Below the pieces are notes generated by a model. The model searched no databases and was not told where the DNA came from. It saw nothing but the letters and a program-made list of their open reading frames with translations. The translations under genes and the position numbers were made by a program. From assembly GCA_045592105.1 (NCBI GenBank), contig JAZNUB010000059.1, positions 1 through 64,000 on the forward strand: a stretch of 64,000 nucleotides of DNA, given 5' to 3'. Position 1 is the first letter of the stretch. Every line of letters starts with the position of its first letter. Source of the stretch: SIG636 sp045592105. Lineage in GTDB: Bacteria; Bacillota; Clostridia; Oscillospirales; CAG-382. Below, one piece after another: positions 52,924 through 62,865 of this stretch.

Positions 52924-55068
52924 TTATTCACTTGCTTCGCTGTTTATGCCCACATCCTCGCTTTCGGGTTCAGCGGGGAGGCGTGAAAGAGTTATCTCCA
53001 CGGTTTCACCCTCAGGCAGCTCCTCACCTTCCTCTACGGATTGAGCCAAAACAACACCGGGCTCCACTTCATCAGTTTCCTCGTAAACGAAGGTGTAAAG
53101 CCCATCTATCCCTGCGCGAAGCAGCATATCCTCCGCCTCGCTCTTGGTAAGCCCAATAACGGCGGGCATTATCAGCTTAGGCCTTTGCTTGCTTACAACT
53201 ATATCAACGGTAGTGCCTACAAGCAGCATCTCCTCAGCCTCGTACTGCTGTTCTATAACCAAGCCTGTTTCGATTTCGCTTTCCTTCTCCGTTACCTCGC
53301 CCAGAGTAAGCCCAACGGCGCCAAGCTCTCTACGCGCCTCCTCCTCGGTAAGCCCCAAAAGCGATGGCATCTTTGCCTCGGTATTGGGAACGAAAACGTA
53401 AAGCTTCACCTTACTGCCCTCAACTATAACGTCGCCCTCTTTAATAGGCTCGCCATCGGCGTTTTCTATACGCAAAACCTGATTAGTTGTTGCATATTTC
53501 ATATCCTCGGCAGATATTTTACCGCCGTTTCCATGCTCCGGCCCAACGTGAATTACGGTTATATCGTATACGCCCCAGCTGTTAAACTTACTTTCAACGT
53601 ACGATTTTGTCATCAAAAGCTGGTTTTCGTATTTATAACTCATCGGCCCAAGGCTTATGGTTAGCTTCAAGCCGTTGTAATACTCGTTCCCATCGGGAAG
53701 CACCACGTTGCCGTACTTAGATTGCTCCAATATCTCGCCTTTGGGCTTGTGGCTGTTTACGTGCGTAACGTTTTTATCCAAAATCACTATACCGTTTTGA
53801 TTTCCTCTGTCCGCACCGTTCTTTAGATACTCGATAAGCTCGTCATCGTAAATCTCGCCAACAAGGTTTGGCACGTATATCTCCTGCGGCTTATCGCTTC
53901 CGTCAAACAAGGGCTTTATATAAGAGGAAAACAGAAAAGCAAGCACCGCAACAAACACTATAACAACCGCGCTCCACACCCCCGCTATTATCGGGAACAT
54001 ACTGTGGCTTGCACCCGTGAATAACGAACGCTTTTTCTTTTTGCTTTTCTTTGCCACCGCCTTCTTGCTTGGCTCCTTAACCTGCTGGTCTATCGCCTTA
54101 CTGCCGAAAACGGAAACGTCCACACCGTCATACGGGATTATTTCGCCTATGCTTGCGGTTTCAATGCTATCTATATTTACGGTATTGGGTACTGCGGCAG
54201 CTTCAGTGCTGCCTACCGTAAAAACCACATCGGGATTGTTGTAAAGCACCTCTAAGGCTTTAAGCATACTGTGCGCGGAAGCAAACCTGTTTGCAGGGTC
54301 CTTTTCCATAGCCTTCAGTATTATCTGATTAAGCCCCTCAGGTATTGCGGGGTTGTGCTTTATAGGAGCTTCGGGTATGGTGTTTACCTGCATCATCGCA
54401 ACGTTCAGCGCGTTTTCGTGAACGAAAGGAAGCCTGCCCGTTGCCATCTCATAAAGCATTATACCAACGGAATACAGATCCGCATGGAAATCGGTTGCTT
54501 TGCCGCTTGCCTGCTCAGGGCTGATATAGTACACGGTGCCTATAGCCTTTTCGTCCACCGTAAGCGCAGAAGCGTTAGGCAGCTTGGCTATACCAAAATC
54601 CGTTACCTTTATCTCGGCATTCTTGTTAAGCATTATGTTTTGGGGCTTTATATCCCTATGAACTATGCCCTTGCTGTGTGCGTGCTCCAACGCCTTTAGT
54701 ATCTGCAAGGCGTAAAAGGATGCTTCCCTCCAAAACAGTATGCCCTTTTTGTCTATATATTCTTTAAGCGTTATGCCATCCAAAAACTCCATAACGATAT
54801 ACTTCATATCGCTGAAGATAGCAACATCGTATATGCTTACAATATTTTTATGAGAGGACATTGCAACAGCCTTGGATTCGTTTATAAAACGCTGTTCCAT
54901 AGCCTGATCGCCATTAAAATCGGAGCTTAATATCTTAAGTGCTACCAAGCGGTTCATAACCAAATCCTCCGCCTTAAGCACCACCGCCATACCGCCGTGA
55001 CCAACCACGTCAAGTATCTTATAGCGTTTATCAAGCACCTTGCCTACGTATTCCTCGTAATTATCCAT
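52924..55068 (-). CDS. prkC: Ser/Thr kinase with PASTA domains (PrkC/PknB type)
   Basis: The 714-residue protein has a kinase domain at about 12-270 with GHGGMAVV, catalytic HRDIKPQNIM near 138 and DFGIAKL. A helix at about 362-385 leads to four extracellular PASTA-like repeats, for example VPNLVGEIYDDELIEYL and MPSLLGLTEEEARREL. PASTA domains bind peptidoglycan fragments, and the kinase controls growth, division or spore germination. The C terminus is an acidic tail. It sits between prpC and rsgA in the conserved order. Confidence 0.95.
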   Translation of the reverse strand: MDNYEEYVGKVLDKRYKILDVVGHGGMAVVLKAEDLVMNRLVALKILSSDFNGDQAMEQRFINESKAVAMSSHKNIVSIYDVAIFSDMKYIVMEFLDGITLKEYIDKKGILFWREASFYALQILKALEHAHSKGIVHRDIKPQNIMLNKNAEIKVTDFGIAKLPNASALTVDEKAIGTVYYISPEQASGKATDFHADLYSVGIMLYEMATGRLPFVHENALNVAMMQVNTIPEAPIKHNPAIPEGLNQIILKAMEKDPANRFASAHSMLKALEVLYNNPDVVFTVGSTEAAAVPNTVNIDSIETASIGEIIPYDGVDVSVFGSKAIDQQVKEPSKKAVAKKSKKKKRSLFTGASHSMFPIIAGVWSAVVIVFVAVLAFLFSSYIKPLFDGSDKPQEIYVPNLVGEIYDDELIEYLKNGADRGNQNGIVILDKNVTHVNSHKPKGEILEQSKYGNVVLPDGNEYYNGLKLTISLGPMSYKYENQLLMTKSYVESKFNSWGVYDITVIHVGPEHGNGGKISAEDMKYATTNQVLRIENADGEPIKEGDVIVEGSKVKLYVFVPNTEAKMPSLLGLTEEEARRELGAVGLTLGEVTEKESEIETGLVIEQQYEAEEMLLVGTTVDIVVSKQRPKLIMPAVIGLTKSEAEDMLLRAGIDGLYTFVYEETDEVEPGVVLAQSVEEGEELPEGETVEITLSRLPAEPESEDVGINSEASE

Positions 55069-55822
55069 CGTTTTCCTCCTTCATCAGAAGTATAACCGTT
55101 ATATTGTCACCACCGCCGCCTTTGTTTGCGGCCTGAACCAAAGAATTAACCTTTTTCTTAACGGAGCAGTCAGAAACAAGGATGCCCTCCATAGCCTCTT
55201 CCGAAACATAGTTTACAAGCCCATCGCTACAAAGAAGCAAGCCATCAAACTTTTCCACCATAAAAAAGTCCGCCTCAACACGCTCGCCTATGCCTAACGC
55301 TCGCGTTATTACGTTGCGGTTAGGGTGGGTTGCCGCTTCCTCCTCTGTAATACGCCCATTATCCAGCAGAAACTGAACGTAGGAATGGTCTTTTGTAACC
55401 TGAAGCGTAGCCCCTTCCGAAAGCTTGTAAAGCCTACTGTCACCAATATTCAAAACAAACGCTCTGCCGCGCCACGCAAAGCAGGCAACAAGCGTTGTAC
55501 CCATACCCGATAGCTCAAGGTCGGTACCCGCGCGCTCAAACACGGCGGTATTTGCCGCCTCCACAGCGCAAAGCATAGCGGATTTAATAATCTGCCCCGA
55601 AAGCTCGTTACAGCTTTTGCCTATTTCCTTAAACAAGGTATCGGTGTATACACACACGGCAAGCTCACTTGCCACACTGCCGCCGTGAACACCGCCCATA
55701 CCGTCACAAACAACGGCGGAAACAAAATCGTCCCCTTCGCTTATCTGAAAGCTATCCTCGTTACCCTTACGAAGCTTGCCCGTATCGGATTTACCGTAGC
55801 TTATCATAGTTGTATCACCCAT
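55061..55822 (-). CDS. prpC: PP2C-type Ser/Thr phosphatase
   Basis: The 253-residue protein has the metal motifs KGNEDSFQIS, VVCDGMGGVHGG, LLLCSDGLVNYV and GGGDNITVILL. It removes the phosphates placed by the PASTA kinase. The chosen ATG overlaps the rlmN stop; an ATG at 55807 gives a slightly shorter protein, and the longer frame to 55888 lies inside rlmN. It overlaps prkC by 8 nt. Confidence 0.94.
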   Translation of the reverse strand: MGDTTMISYGKSDTGKLRKGNEDSFQISEGDDFVSAVVCDGMGGVHGGSVASELAVCVYTDTLFKEIGKSCNELSGQIIKSAMLCAVEAANTAVFERAGTDLELSGMGTTLVACFAWRGRAFVLNIGDSRLYKLSEGATLQVTKDHSYVQFLLDNGRITEEEAATHPNRNVITRALGIGERVEADFFMVEKFDGLLLCSDGLVNYVSEEAMEGILVSDCSVKKKVNSLVQAANKGGGGDNITVILLMKEENDG

Positions 55823-56855
55823 TCTCTTTCGCGTACGCATCATGCTCATCCCTAAGCTGGCCGCAAGCGGCGGAAATATCCGCACCAAGCCTGCGGCGAA
55901 CGGTTGCCGTTATCCCGTAGCCGCCAAGACGCTTAACAAAAGCATCTGCCGCTTCACGGGTGGCGCGTTTAAACTCTCTTTCCTTAATTTCGTTCACAGG
56001 TATAAGGTTCACGTGGCACAAAGTACCCTTAAGCCGTTTTCCAAGCTCATCCGCCAAGGGCAAGGTATCCGTTACGCCGGATATCAAAGCATACTCAAAG
56101 CTTATTCTGCGCCCCGTTATATCCTCGTACTCCTTGCAGGCGGAAAGCAGCTCGTCCACAGAATACCTGTTTGCTATCGGCATTATGCTTTTCCGCAAGG
56201 TGTCGTTCGGCGCGTGCAGCGAAACGGAAAGCGTTATTTGTAGCTTTTCTTTCGCCAACTGCCTTATGTTATCCACCAACCCGCAAGTGGACAAGGATAT
56301 ATGCCTATGACCGATCCCCAGCCCGTTTTTATCGTTTACTAAGCGTAGAAAGCGAAGCACGTTATCGTAATTATCAAGCGGCTCGCCCATACCCATAAGC
56401 ACCACGCCGCCAACCTTCTCGCCTGTGTCCTTCTCTGCCGCTTGAATCTGCGCCAACATCTCGGAAGCAAGCAGGTTGCGTTTAAGCCCGTTAATCGTGG
56501 AAGCGCAGAACTTGCACCCCATCCTACAGCCCGCTTGCGTGGAAATGCAAAGCGTGTTGCCGTGGTTATAGCGCATAAATACGCTTTCTATGTACTCCCC
56601 ATCATAAAGCCTAAACAGGTATTTAACAGTTCCGTCTATTTTAGAAACCTGCTTTGCCTCTATCTGCGCGGTAGGTATGAAATATTCATTTTCAAGCTTT
56701 TCACGCAATGCCTTGGGCAGGTTGCTCATATCCTCAAAGCAAGCAGCCGCGCCGTGTAGCCATTTAAACACCTGCAAAGCGCGAAACTTTGGTTGCCCCA
56801 TTGCCTCCATTGCCGCCTCCAGCTCCGGAAGCAGCATACTTTTTATATCTGTCAT
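55815..56855 (-). CDS. rlmN: 23S rRNA (adenine2503-C2)-methyltransferase RlmN
   Basis: The 346-residue radical SAM protein has the cluster motif CRMGCKFCAS near residue 114, the GGVVLMGMGEPLDNYDNVLR region, and the catalytic Cys in SAACGQL near the C terminus. It methylates A2503 of 23S rRNA and A37 of some tRNAs. The start follows the rsmB stop by 2 nt. Confidence 0.96.
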   Translation of the reverse strand: MTDIKSMLLPELEAAMEAMGQPKFRALQVFKWLHGAAACFEDMSNLPKALREKLENEYFIPTAQIEAKQVSKIDGTVKYLFRLYDGEYIESVFMRYNHGNTLCISTQAGCRMGCKFCASTINGLKRNLLASEMLAQIQAAEKDTGEKVGGVVLMGMGEPLDNYDNVLRFLRLVNDKNGLGIGHRHISLSTCGLVDNIRQLAKEKLQITLSVSLHAPNDTLRKSIMPIANRYSVDELLSACKEYEDITGRRISFEYALISGVTDTLPLADELGKRLKGTLCHVNLIPVNEIKEREFKRATREAADAFVKRLGGYGITATVRRRLGADISAACGQLRDEHDAYAKENG

Positions 56856-56857
56856 CT

Positions 56858-58108
56858 CTATGCCTTTTCCAAAACGGCTATAAAAAACCCGTCCTTATTA
56901 TTTTCCGTTGGCAGTACCGTGCGCATACTTACAACGCGCGCCATAGCACCCTCTGCAAACGGAACTAAAACGCCCTCGTTTTCATCCTTGTTTATGGTGC
57001 AGGTAGAATACACCAGCCTGCCGCCCTTTTTAAGGTAGCCCCACGCAACGGAAAGTATCGCCCTTTGCGTTTCTATCAGCTTATCCACCGTGTCAAGGCT
57101 TTTGTATCGTATTTCAGGTCTGCCCTTTATCGCACCTATGCCGGAGCACGGCACGTCGCAAATAACGCGGTCTGCCAGCTCCTCAAAGCCGATAACGGGC
57201 TTTCTGCCATCGTGCGCCCTTGTTTCTATTATATCCACGCCTAAAACAGCCGCGCTTTTTTCTATAAGCGAAAGCTTGTTTGCGTGCAGGTCCATGCTAA
57301 TTATCCTGCCCTTGCCGCCCATATCCAATGCCGCGCCAAGCGTTTTACCACCGGGGCAAGCACATACGTCTATTACGGTTTGCCCTTCCTTTGCGTCAAG
57401 CGCCTCCACCGCCTCCTGCGAGGATAGCCCCTGCACGAAGGCAAGCCCGCTATTTACTGCCTCCAGCGCTTTATCCGCACCGTTCAGCACAAGCAACGCC
57501 TTGCCCTGTACCTCTGTTTCGGCACCTTCGCTTTTCAGCTGCGCGTTCAGCGCCGCCACCGTGGTTTTAAGCGTATTAACACGCAAGCACAAAGCGTTAC
57601 TGTTGTAAAACGAAGCCATTATATCAGCCGCGTTTTCGGCGTACTGCCTTTGTAAAAGACTGCATATATCCTTGGAAAGCGATGCCTTTATATGCTCATC
57701 GGCACCGTTAAGCTGCTCTGTTAAGCTTTTTCTGGCGCGGCAGGCGGAACGCATTACCGCGTTTACAAACCCGCGCTTGCCCTTATTTTTAACAAGCGCA
57801 ACGCTCTCGTTACACGCCGCCATATCAGGCACCTTCATATAAAAAAGCTGTAAAAAGCCAAGCCTTAATATCGCAAGCAGCTCCTTATCAATGGCACTAA
57901 CGTCCCTACCTGATGCCTTGCTTATTAAAAAATCCAAGCTATACATACGCTCTATCGCGCCGTTCACAAGAGCCACGCAAAAAGCCCTATCCACGCCCGA
58001 AAGACCGTATTTTTTAACCGCCGTGCCTATCTCTATATTGGAATACGCACCCTGCTCCCACACGCGGCGGGTTACGTACAGCGCACATTCCCTTGCTTTA
58101 TCTGCCAT
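56858..58108 (-). CDS. rsmB: 16S rRNA (cytosine967-C5)-methyltransferase RsmB
   Basis: The 416-residue protein has an N-terminal NusB-like domain and a C-terminal methyltransferase. It has VIDVCACPGGKTLGAALDMG as the SAM motif and CDVPCSGIGAIKGRPEIR with the first catalytic Cys, and YSTCTINKDEN with the second. It methylates C967 in 16S rRNA. The start follows yugP by 2 nt. Confidence 0.95.
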   Translation of the reverse strand: MADKARECALYVTRRVWEQGAYSNIEIGTAVKKYGLSGVDRAFCVALVNGAIERMYSLDFLISKASGRDVSAIDKELLAILRLGFLQLFYMKVPDMAACNESVALVKNKGKRGFVNAVMRSACRARKSLTEQLNGADEHIKASLSKDICSLLQRQYAENAADIMASFYNSNALCLRVNTLKTTVAALNAQLKSEGAETEVQGKALLVLNGADKALEAVNSGLAFVQGLSSQEAVEALDAKEGQTVIDVCACPGGKTLGAALDMGGKGRIISMDLHANKLSLIEKSAAVLGVDIIETRAHDGRKPVIGFEELADRVICDVPCSGIGAIKGRPEIRYKSLDTVDKLIETQRAILSVAWGYLKKGGRLVYSTCTINKDENEGVLVPFAEGAMARVVSMRTVLPTENNKDGFFIAVLEKA

Positions 58109-58110
58109 AA

Positions 58111-58818
58111 CTAATCTCTTCTTTTAGCTATTGATATATAACGGAACAGCGTTAGCAGGCTTACCGCCAATGCCGCAACATAGGTCATCGCCGCGGCAGA
58201 AAGCACCTTTTTGGTACCCTTCAGCTCATAGTCCGTTAAAATGCCGTACTCCTCAAGCGAACGAAGCGCACGACGGCTTGCATCAAACTCCGTAGGAAGC
58301 GTTACAAGCTGAAAAGCGGTTGTAATCGAAAACAAGGCTATACCCGCCCATATAAGCCCCATAAACCCAAGAAAGAAGCCCAAAAGCAACAGCAAGCCCG
58401 AAAACCTTGCACCAAAGTTTGTTATCGGCACCATTGCCATACGAAGCTTTGCAGGCCCGTACTCCTTTTCGTGCTGGATGGCGTGCCCCGCCTCGTGGCA
58501 AGCAACGCCTATCGCGGCGATAGAGCTTTTGCCGTATACGGATTCCGAAAGAGATATAACGTTTGTTTTAGGGTTGTAGTTATCGGTAAGCTCGCCGCTT
58601 ATGCGCGCTATACCCACACCATAAACTCCGTTTGCCTGCAATATTCTTTGAACAGCCATCTCCGCCGTCATACCACAGCTTGCGGCTTTCTTGGCGTATT
58701 TTGCATAAGTTGTTTTTACTCTAACACTTGTTATCAGCGATAAAATCATTGCCGCAATCAGCAAAAGATACGTCCAGTCAAAGCTAACGTCGCTGTAATA
58801 ACCGTGATACAAATACAT
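58111..58818 (-). CDS. yugP: YugP-family zinc membrane protease
   Basis: The 235-residue protein has a HEAGH zinc motif in GVACHEAGHAIQHEKEY near residue 105. Hydrophobic segments lie at about 10-27, 125-165, 205-225, typical of YugP-like neutral zinc metallopeptidases in Firmicutes. The substrate is unknown. It lies 12 nt after fmt, a common arrangement in Clostridia. Confidence 0.9.
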   Translation of the reverse strand: MYLYHGYYSDVSFDWTYLLLIAAMILSLITSVRVKTTYAKYAKKAASCGMTAEMAVQRILQANGVYGVGIARISGELTDNYNPKTNVISLSESVYGKSSIAAIGVACHEAGHAIQHEKEYGPAKLRMAMVPITNFGARFSGLLLLLGFFLGFMGLIWAGIALFSITTAFQLVTLPTEFDASRRALRSLEEYGILTDYELKGTKKVLSAAAMTYVAALAVSLLTLFRYISIAKRRD

Positions 58819-58830
58819 AGGATGCCTCCT

Positions 58831-59733
58831 TTAAAGCTTGTTGCCCACAAGAAACTCCGCCGCTGTCATCGCGCGCTTACCCTCCGGCTGTAAAACGGTT
58901 ATAATCACGCTGCCGCTACCGCAAGCCAGCTCTATCCCCGTTTTATCCGCAGAAAGCACCGTGCCCGCCGTGCCGTTGCCGTTACCTCTAAGTGCGCTTA
59001 TTAGCTTAAAGCGCCTACCGTTTATCACCGCAAACGCGCACGGATATGGCGAAAGCCCCCTTATTTTGTTGTAAACCTTATCGGCGGGAAGCGAAAAATC
59101 TATCTCCGTTTCCGCCTTTTCTATCTTTGCCGCGTAGGTTGCAAGCGCATCGTTTTGCTTTGTACGCGTATGGCTTTCAGCCGCCAAAAACTCACTTATA
59201 GCCTCTGCCCCTAAGGTGGACAATGCATCGTGATACATCCCCGCCGTCATATCGTTGGGTATAGGCAGCTCCTTTCGAAGTATCATATCCCCCGTATCAA
59301 GCCCCTCAGCCATATACATAATGGTTACACCGCCAACGGTGTCCCCCTCCATTATGGCTCTGTTTATCGGTGCGGCACCCCTATGGCGCGGTAAAAGCGA
59401 TGCGTGTATGTTTACACAGCCAAGCCGTGCGGCACCCAGCACCTCCAAAGGCAGTATCTTGCCGTATGCCGCAACGATTATATAATCTGCATTTTCTTCA
59501 GCTATTATACGCTGTGCTTCCTCATTTCTAAGGCTTTGCGGCTGATAAACCTTTATGCCCTTTTCCAAAGCGTACGCCTTAACGGGCGTTGGCGTAAACG
59601 CCATACCGCGCCCGCGCTGTTTATCGGGCTGGGTTACAACAAGGCTTACGTTATGCCCGTCCTCACATATACGCTTTAACGGCTCCACCGCGAAATCGGG
59701 CGTTCCCATATATATAATTTTATAACTTTTCAA
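58831..59733 (-). CDS. fmt: Methionyl-tRNA formyltransferase
   Basis: The 300-residue protein has the catalytic motifs NIHASLLPRHRGAAPI near 108 and GVTIMYMAEGLDTGDM near 138, and a C-terminal OB domain. It formylates initiator Met-tRNA. It overlaps def by 14 nt, the classic def-fmt pair. Confidence 0.96.
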   Translation of the reverse strand: MKSYKIIYMGTPDFAVEPLKRICEDGHNVSLVVTQPDKQRGRGMAFTPTPVKAYALEKGIKVYQPQSLRNEEAQRIIAEENADYIIVAAYGKILPLEVLGAARLGCVNIHASLLPRHRGAAPINRAIMEGDTVGGVTIMYMAEGLDTGDMILRKELPIPNDMTAGMYHDALSTLGAEAISEFLAAESHTRTKQNDALATYAAKIEKAETEIDFSLPADKVYNKIRGLSPYPCAFAVINGRRFKLISALRGNGNGTAGTVLSADKTGIELACGSGSVIITVLQPEGKRAMTAAEFLVGNKL

Positions 59734-60190
59734 GCTCTTCCTCCGTTAGCATACGTAAGACCTTGTCCGTAAACAAAACACCGTTTAAATGGTCTATCTC
59801 GTGGCAAAAGCAACGCGCAACTATCCCCGTACCGTCCGCCTCGTAATACTTGCCATGGCGGTTCATCGCACGCACCTTAACGTAAGCAGGGCGGCGCGTT
59901 ACGCCCCAACGGTTCGGAACGGAAAGACACCCCTCATAATCCTCCTGCTCGCCCTTGGTTTCTATTATTTCGGGGTTGATAAGCTCCAGCACTTTTTCGC
60001 CGTTGTCCACCAAAACAACACGGCGCAGTATGCCAACCTGCGGTGCGGCAAGCCCAACACCGCCCGATAGCTTAAGCGTTTCCTGCATATCGTCCAAAAG
60101 CTGTAAAAGCCTTGGGCTTATTTTTTCAACGGGCTTAGACGTTTTTCTTAACGTGTCCTCCCCGTCCTTCAATATATTAAGTATAGCCAT
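59720..60190 (-). CDS. def: Peptide deformylase
   Basis: The 156-residue metalloenzyme has motif 1 GVGLAAPQVG near 44, motif 2 EGCLSVP near 92 and motif 3 HEIDHLNGVLFTD near 134. It removes the formyl group from new proteins. It is the type 1 form. It follows priA by 17 nt. Confidence 0.97.
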   Translation of the reverse strand: MAILNILKDGEDTLRKTSKPVEKISPRLLQLLDDMQETLKLSGGVGLAAPQVGILRRVVLVDNGEKVLELINPEIIETKGEQEDYEGCLSVPNRWGVTRRPAYVKVRAMNRHGKYYEADGTGIVARCFCHEIDHLNGVLFTDKVLRMLTEEELEKL

Positions 60191-60207
60191 TATTAGCCCT
60201 CACTTGA

Positions 60208-62613
60208 TTAAACTATTGCAGGGTTGATATCAATATCAAAGCCTGTTTTACCTTTTTTGGGTGGAGTAAAGGTGCAAAGAAGCCTTCTGAAAAACGCCCT
60301 GCACTCCTTACAATCCTTGTACTTAACTATTATTTTACAGCGGTATCTGCCGCCGATTTTATATATACCCTCTCTGTACGGGCCCATTTTTATCACTTTT
60401 ATTTTATCGTTGCCGTTAGCTTCGCTTTCAAAAAGCGCAGAAAACGCATTAGCGGCATCCAGCACGCTTTCCTCGTTATCAGCGGAAAAGCCAAACACGG
60501 CAATATCGCAAAACGGAGGGAATACAACCGATTTACGAAGCCGTATCTCGCTATCGTAAAACGCCTTGTAATCCTGCTTTGCACCAAGACGAAGCGTTTG
60601 GTGCAAGGGGTTATAAGTTTGAATTATAGCCCTGCCGCGCTTATTTGCTCTGCCCGCCCTGCCTATAAGCTGGGTTATCAGCGAAAACATACGCTCCGGC
60701 GCGCGATAGTCGTTCATATACAAAACGCTGTCCGCCATAACAAGCCCAACAAGCGTAACGCGCGGAAAATCCAAGCCCTTTACAACCATTTGCGTGCCGT
60801 AAAGTATGGAAGCCTCCCCACACTCAAACTCCATAAGTATCTCATCGTGAGAGCGTTTAGCAACCGTGGTATCGGTATCCATACGCAAAGCCACGCCATC
60901 GCCGAAAAGCGCCTCCAGCTCGTCCTGCAAAAGCTGTGTGCCGTAGCCGAAATAGCCGATATGCACACCGCCGCATTGCGGGCATTTTTGCGGTTTGTCC
61001 TCTATATGGCCGCAGTAATGGCAAATAAGCTTGCCGCGCCGCAGCTTCTCGTTACTGTACGCGTGATAGTTTAGGGAAACGGAGCAACGCGGGCAGGTAA
61101 ACACATACCCACAGCTTCTGCACCTTAATGCAGAGTTATAGCCACGCCTACCCAAAAACAGTATCGCCTGCTCGCCTTTTGCCAGCGTGGCTTCAAGCTC
61201 GCCTTTAAGCTTTTTGCCCAGCAAACGCCCTTTTTCTATCTCCCTATCGCCAACGATATCCTCTATCTCAACCGTAGGCAGCTCCGTACCGCCAAACCGT
61301 TCAGAAAGCGTTAGCAGATGATATACGCCCGTTTCCGCTTTATAAAAGCTTTCAACAGACGGTGTTGCAGATGCCAACAACATAAGCGCACCGTGTTTTG
61401 CACAGCGAAACCGCGCTATATCACGCGCATGGTATTTAGGCGTTTTATCGGATTTATAGGTATGCTCCTGCTCCTCGTCCATAACGATAACGCCTATATC
61501 CTTAAGCGGAGCAAAAATAGCGGAACGCGTTCCAACAACAACCTTAACCTCACCGTTTGCTATACGCGCATAGGTATCCGCACGCTCACCCACGGAAAGG
61601 CGCGAGTGTATCACCGCGCAAGCGTTACCAAACTCTGCAAAATAGGTTGATATAGCCTGTGCGGTAAGCCCTATTTCGGGAAGCAGCACTATCGCAGTGC
61701 GGCTTTGCCTAAAGGCTTCCTTAACAACTTCAATAATAATTTTCGTCTTGCCGCTACCCGTTATGCCGTACAGCAAGCACGCCTCTGCCTTGCCGCTTCG
61801 CATATAGGAAACAGCACTATCCCTAACCGCCTTTTGATTTTCAGAAAGCGCATAGGGCTTTTTTATATACTCCTCCGCAGAATACGGAAGCCTTTGCAAG
61901 CGTTTTTCATAGATGGAAAGATAGCCCTTCCCCTCCAGCGTGCGAACGGTTGCGCTTGATACACCTGCCTCCTTTAGCTGTTGCATAGACATATCGCCGT
62001 TTGCGATAAGCTGCATAAGCAAGCGCTGTTTAGTACCTTTAAGCTCGCCCTCGTAAGGCAGCTTTGTAACCCAAAGCTCTGTTTTAACGTTTGCCTTCTC
62101 CTCCACCTCGCTGCTTCTAAAAAGCAAGCCGCGGCGGCACAAGGACAACGCCAAAGCCTTCCCCTGTTCGCCAAACGAACGCACAAGCTCCGCCTCGCTA
62201 ACCTTTTCGCGCAACTTAACAAAGCAATAAAGCTCGTCATCACAATCATTAGGCGCGGCAGTATAATAAACGGTGCTTTTAACGTTTATCCCCACGGGCA
62301 GCATAAGCTTAAGCGCCGCGCCGAAGGTGCAAAAGCATCTTTCGCTTATAAAAGCCGCAAGAGAAAGCGCCTCCTCCGAATTGGCAAGCGGATAATCCAT
62401 AACGGATATAACGCCTTTAAGGTCGGGATTATTAGCGGCCGTTTCTTCAACCGCCGTAACAAACGCGCTTTTGCGCCTGTTACCCGTTCCGAACGGCACC
62501 ACCACAATACAGCCAACCGCTACCGCATCGGCAAGGGCATCGGGTACGAAATAGCTATACGCCTTGTCAAACGCAAGGGTTGTATCCAGCAGGTATACCT
62601 GACAAACACGCAT
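60208..62613 (-). CDS. priA: Primosomal helicase PriA
   Basis: The 801-residue protein has Walker A LLYGITGSGKTKIIIE near 279, DEEQ in VIVMDEEQEHTYKSD near 375, and the zinc cluster CRSCGYVFTCPRC with CHYCG and CPQCGG near 495-550. It restarts stalled replication forks. The start codon follows the rpoZ stop by one base (TAATATG). Confidence 0.96.
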   Translation of the reverse strand: MRVCQVYLLDTTLAFDKAYSYFVPDALADAVAVGCIVVVPFGTGNRRKSAFVTAVEETAANNPDLKGVISVMDYPLANSEEALSLAAFISERCFCTFGAALKLMLPVGINVKSTVYYTAAPNDCDDELYCFVKLREKVSEAELVRSFGEQGKALALSLCRRGLLFRSSEVEEKANVKTELWVTKLPYEGELKGTKQRLLMQLIANGDMSMQQLKEAGVSSATVRTLEGKGYLSIYEKRLQRLPYSAEEYIKKPYALSENQKAVRDSAVSYMRSGKAEACLLYGITGSGKTKIIIEVVKEAFRQSRTAIVLLPEIGLTAQAISTYFAEFGNACAVIHSRLSVGERADTYARIANGEVKVVVGTRSAIFAPLKDIGVIVMDEEQEHTYKSDKTPKYHARDIARFRCAKHGALMLLASATPSVESFYKAETGVYHLLTLSERFGGTELPTVEIEDIVGDREIEKGRLLGKKLKGELEATLAKGEQAILFLGRRGYNSALRCRSCGYVFTCPRCSVSLNYHAYSNEKLRRGKLICHYCGHIEDKPQKCPQCGGVHIGYFGYGTQLLQDELEALFGDGVALRMDTDTTVAKRSHDEILMEFECGEASILYGTQMVVKGLDFPRVTLVGLVMADSVLYMNDYRAPERMFSLITQLIGRAGRANKRGRAIIQTYNPLHQTLRLGAKQDYKAFYDSEIRLRKSVVFPPFCDIAVFGFSADNEESVLDAANAFSALFESEANGNDKIKVIKMGPYREGIYKIGGRYRCKIIVKYKDCKECRAFFRRLLCTFTPPKKGKTGFDIDINPAIV

Positions 62614-62614
62614 A

Positions 62615-62845
62615 TTATTCCGCTAATATTTTAAACTGACCGTTATGAAGCCTGCTTATAGCCACGCTAACAGCCTTTTCGTTGCTGTCCTCATTGGTTT
62701 TTTCGTATTCCTTGCGAGCTTCGTAATAATCCTGCTCCTGATTTTGCTTATACGTTACGTAGCGCGCACCCTTTGCGGCGGCGATAACCAGCATATAGCG
62801 GTTTACCTTGTTGTCTGTTAAGTCCTGAATAGACGGATAAAGCAT
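62615..62845 (-). CDS. rpoZ: RNA polymerase omega subunit
   Basis: The 76-residue protein contains NRYMLVIAAAKGARYVTY and ends with KAVSVAISRLHNGQF, the omega fold that helps fold the beta' subunit. The ATG follows GAAGGAAA. It lies between gmk and priA, the standard order. Confidence 0.93.
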   Translation of the reverse strand: MLYPSIQDLTDNKVNRYMLVIAAAKGARYVTYKQNQEQDYYEARKEYEKTNEDSNEKAVSVAISRLHNGQFKILAE

Positions 62846-62865
62846 TGTATTTTTCCTTCTTTCGT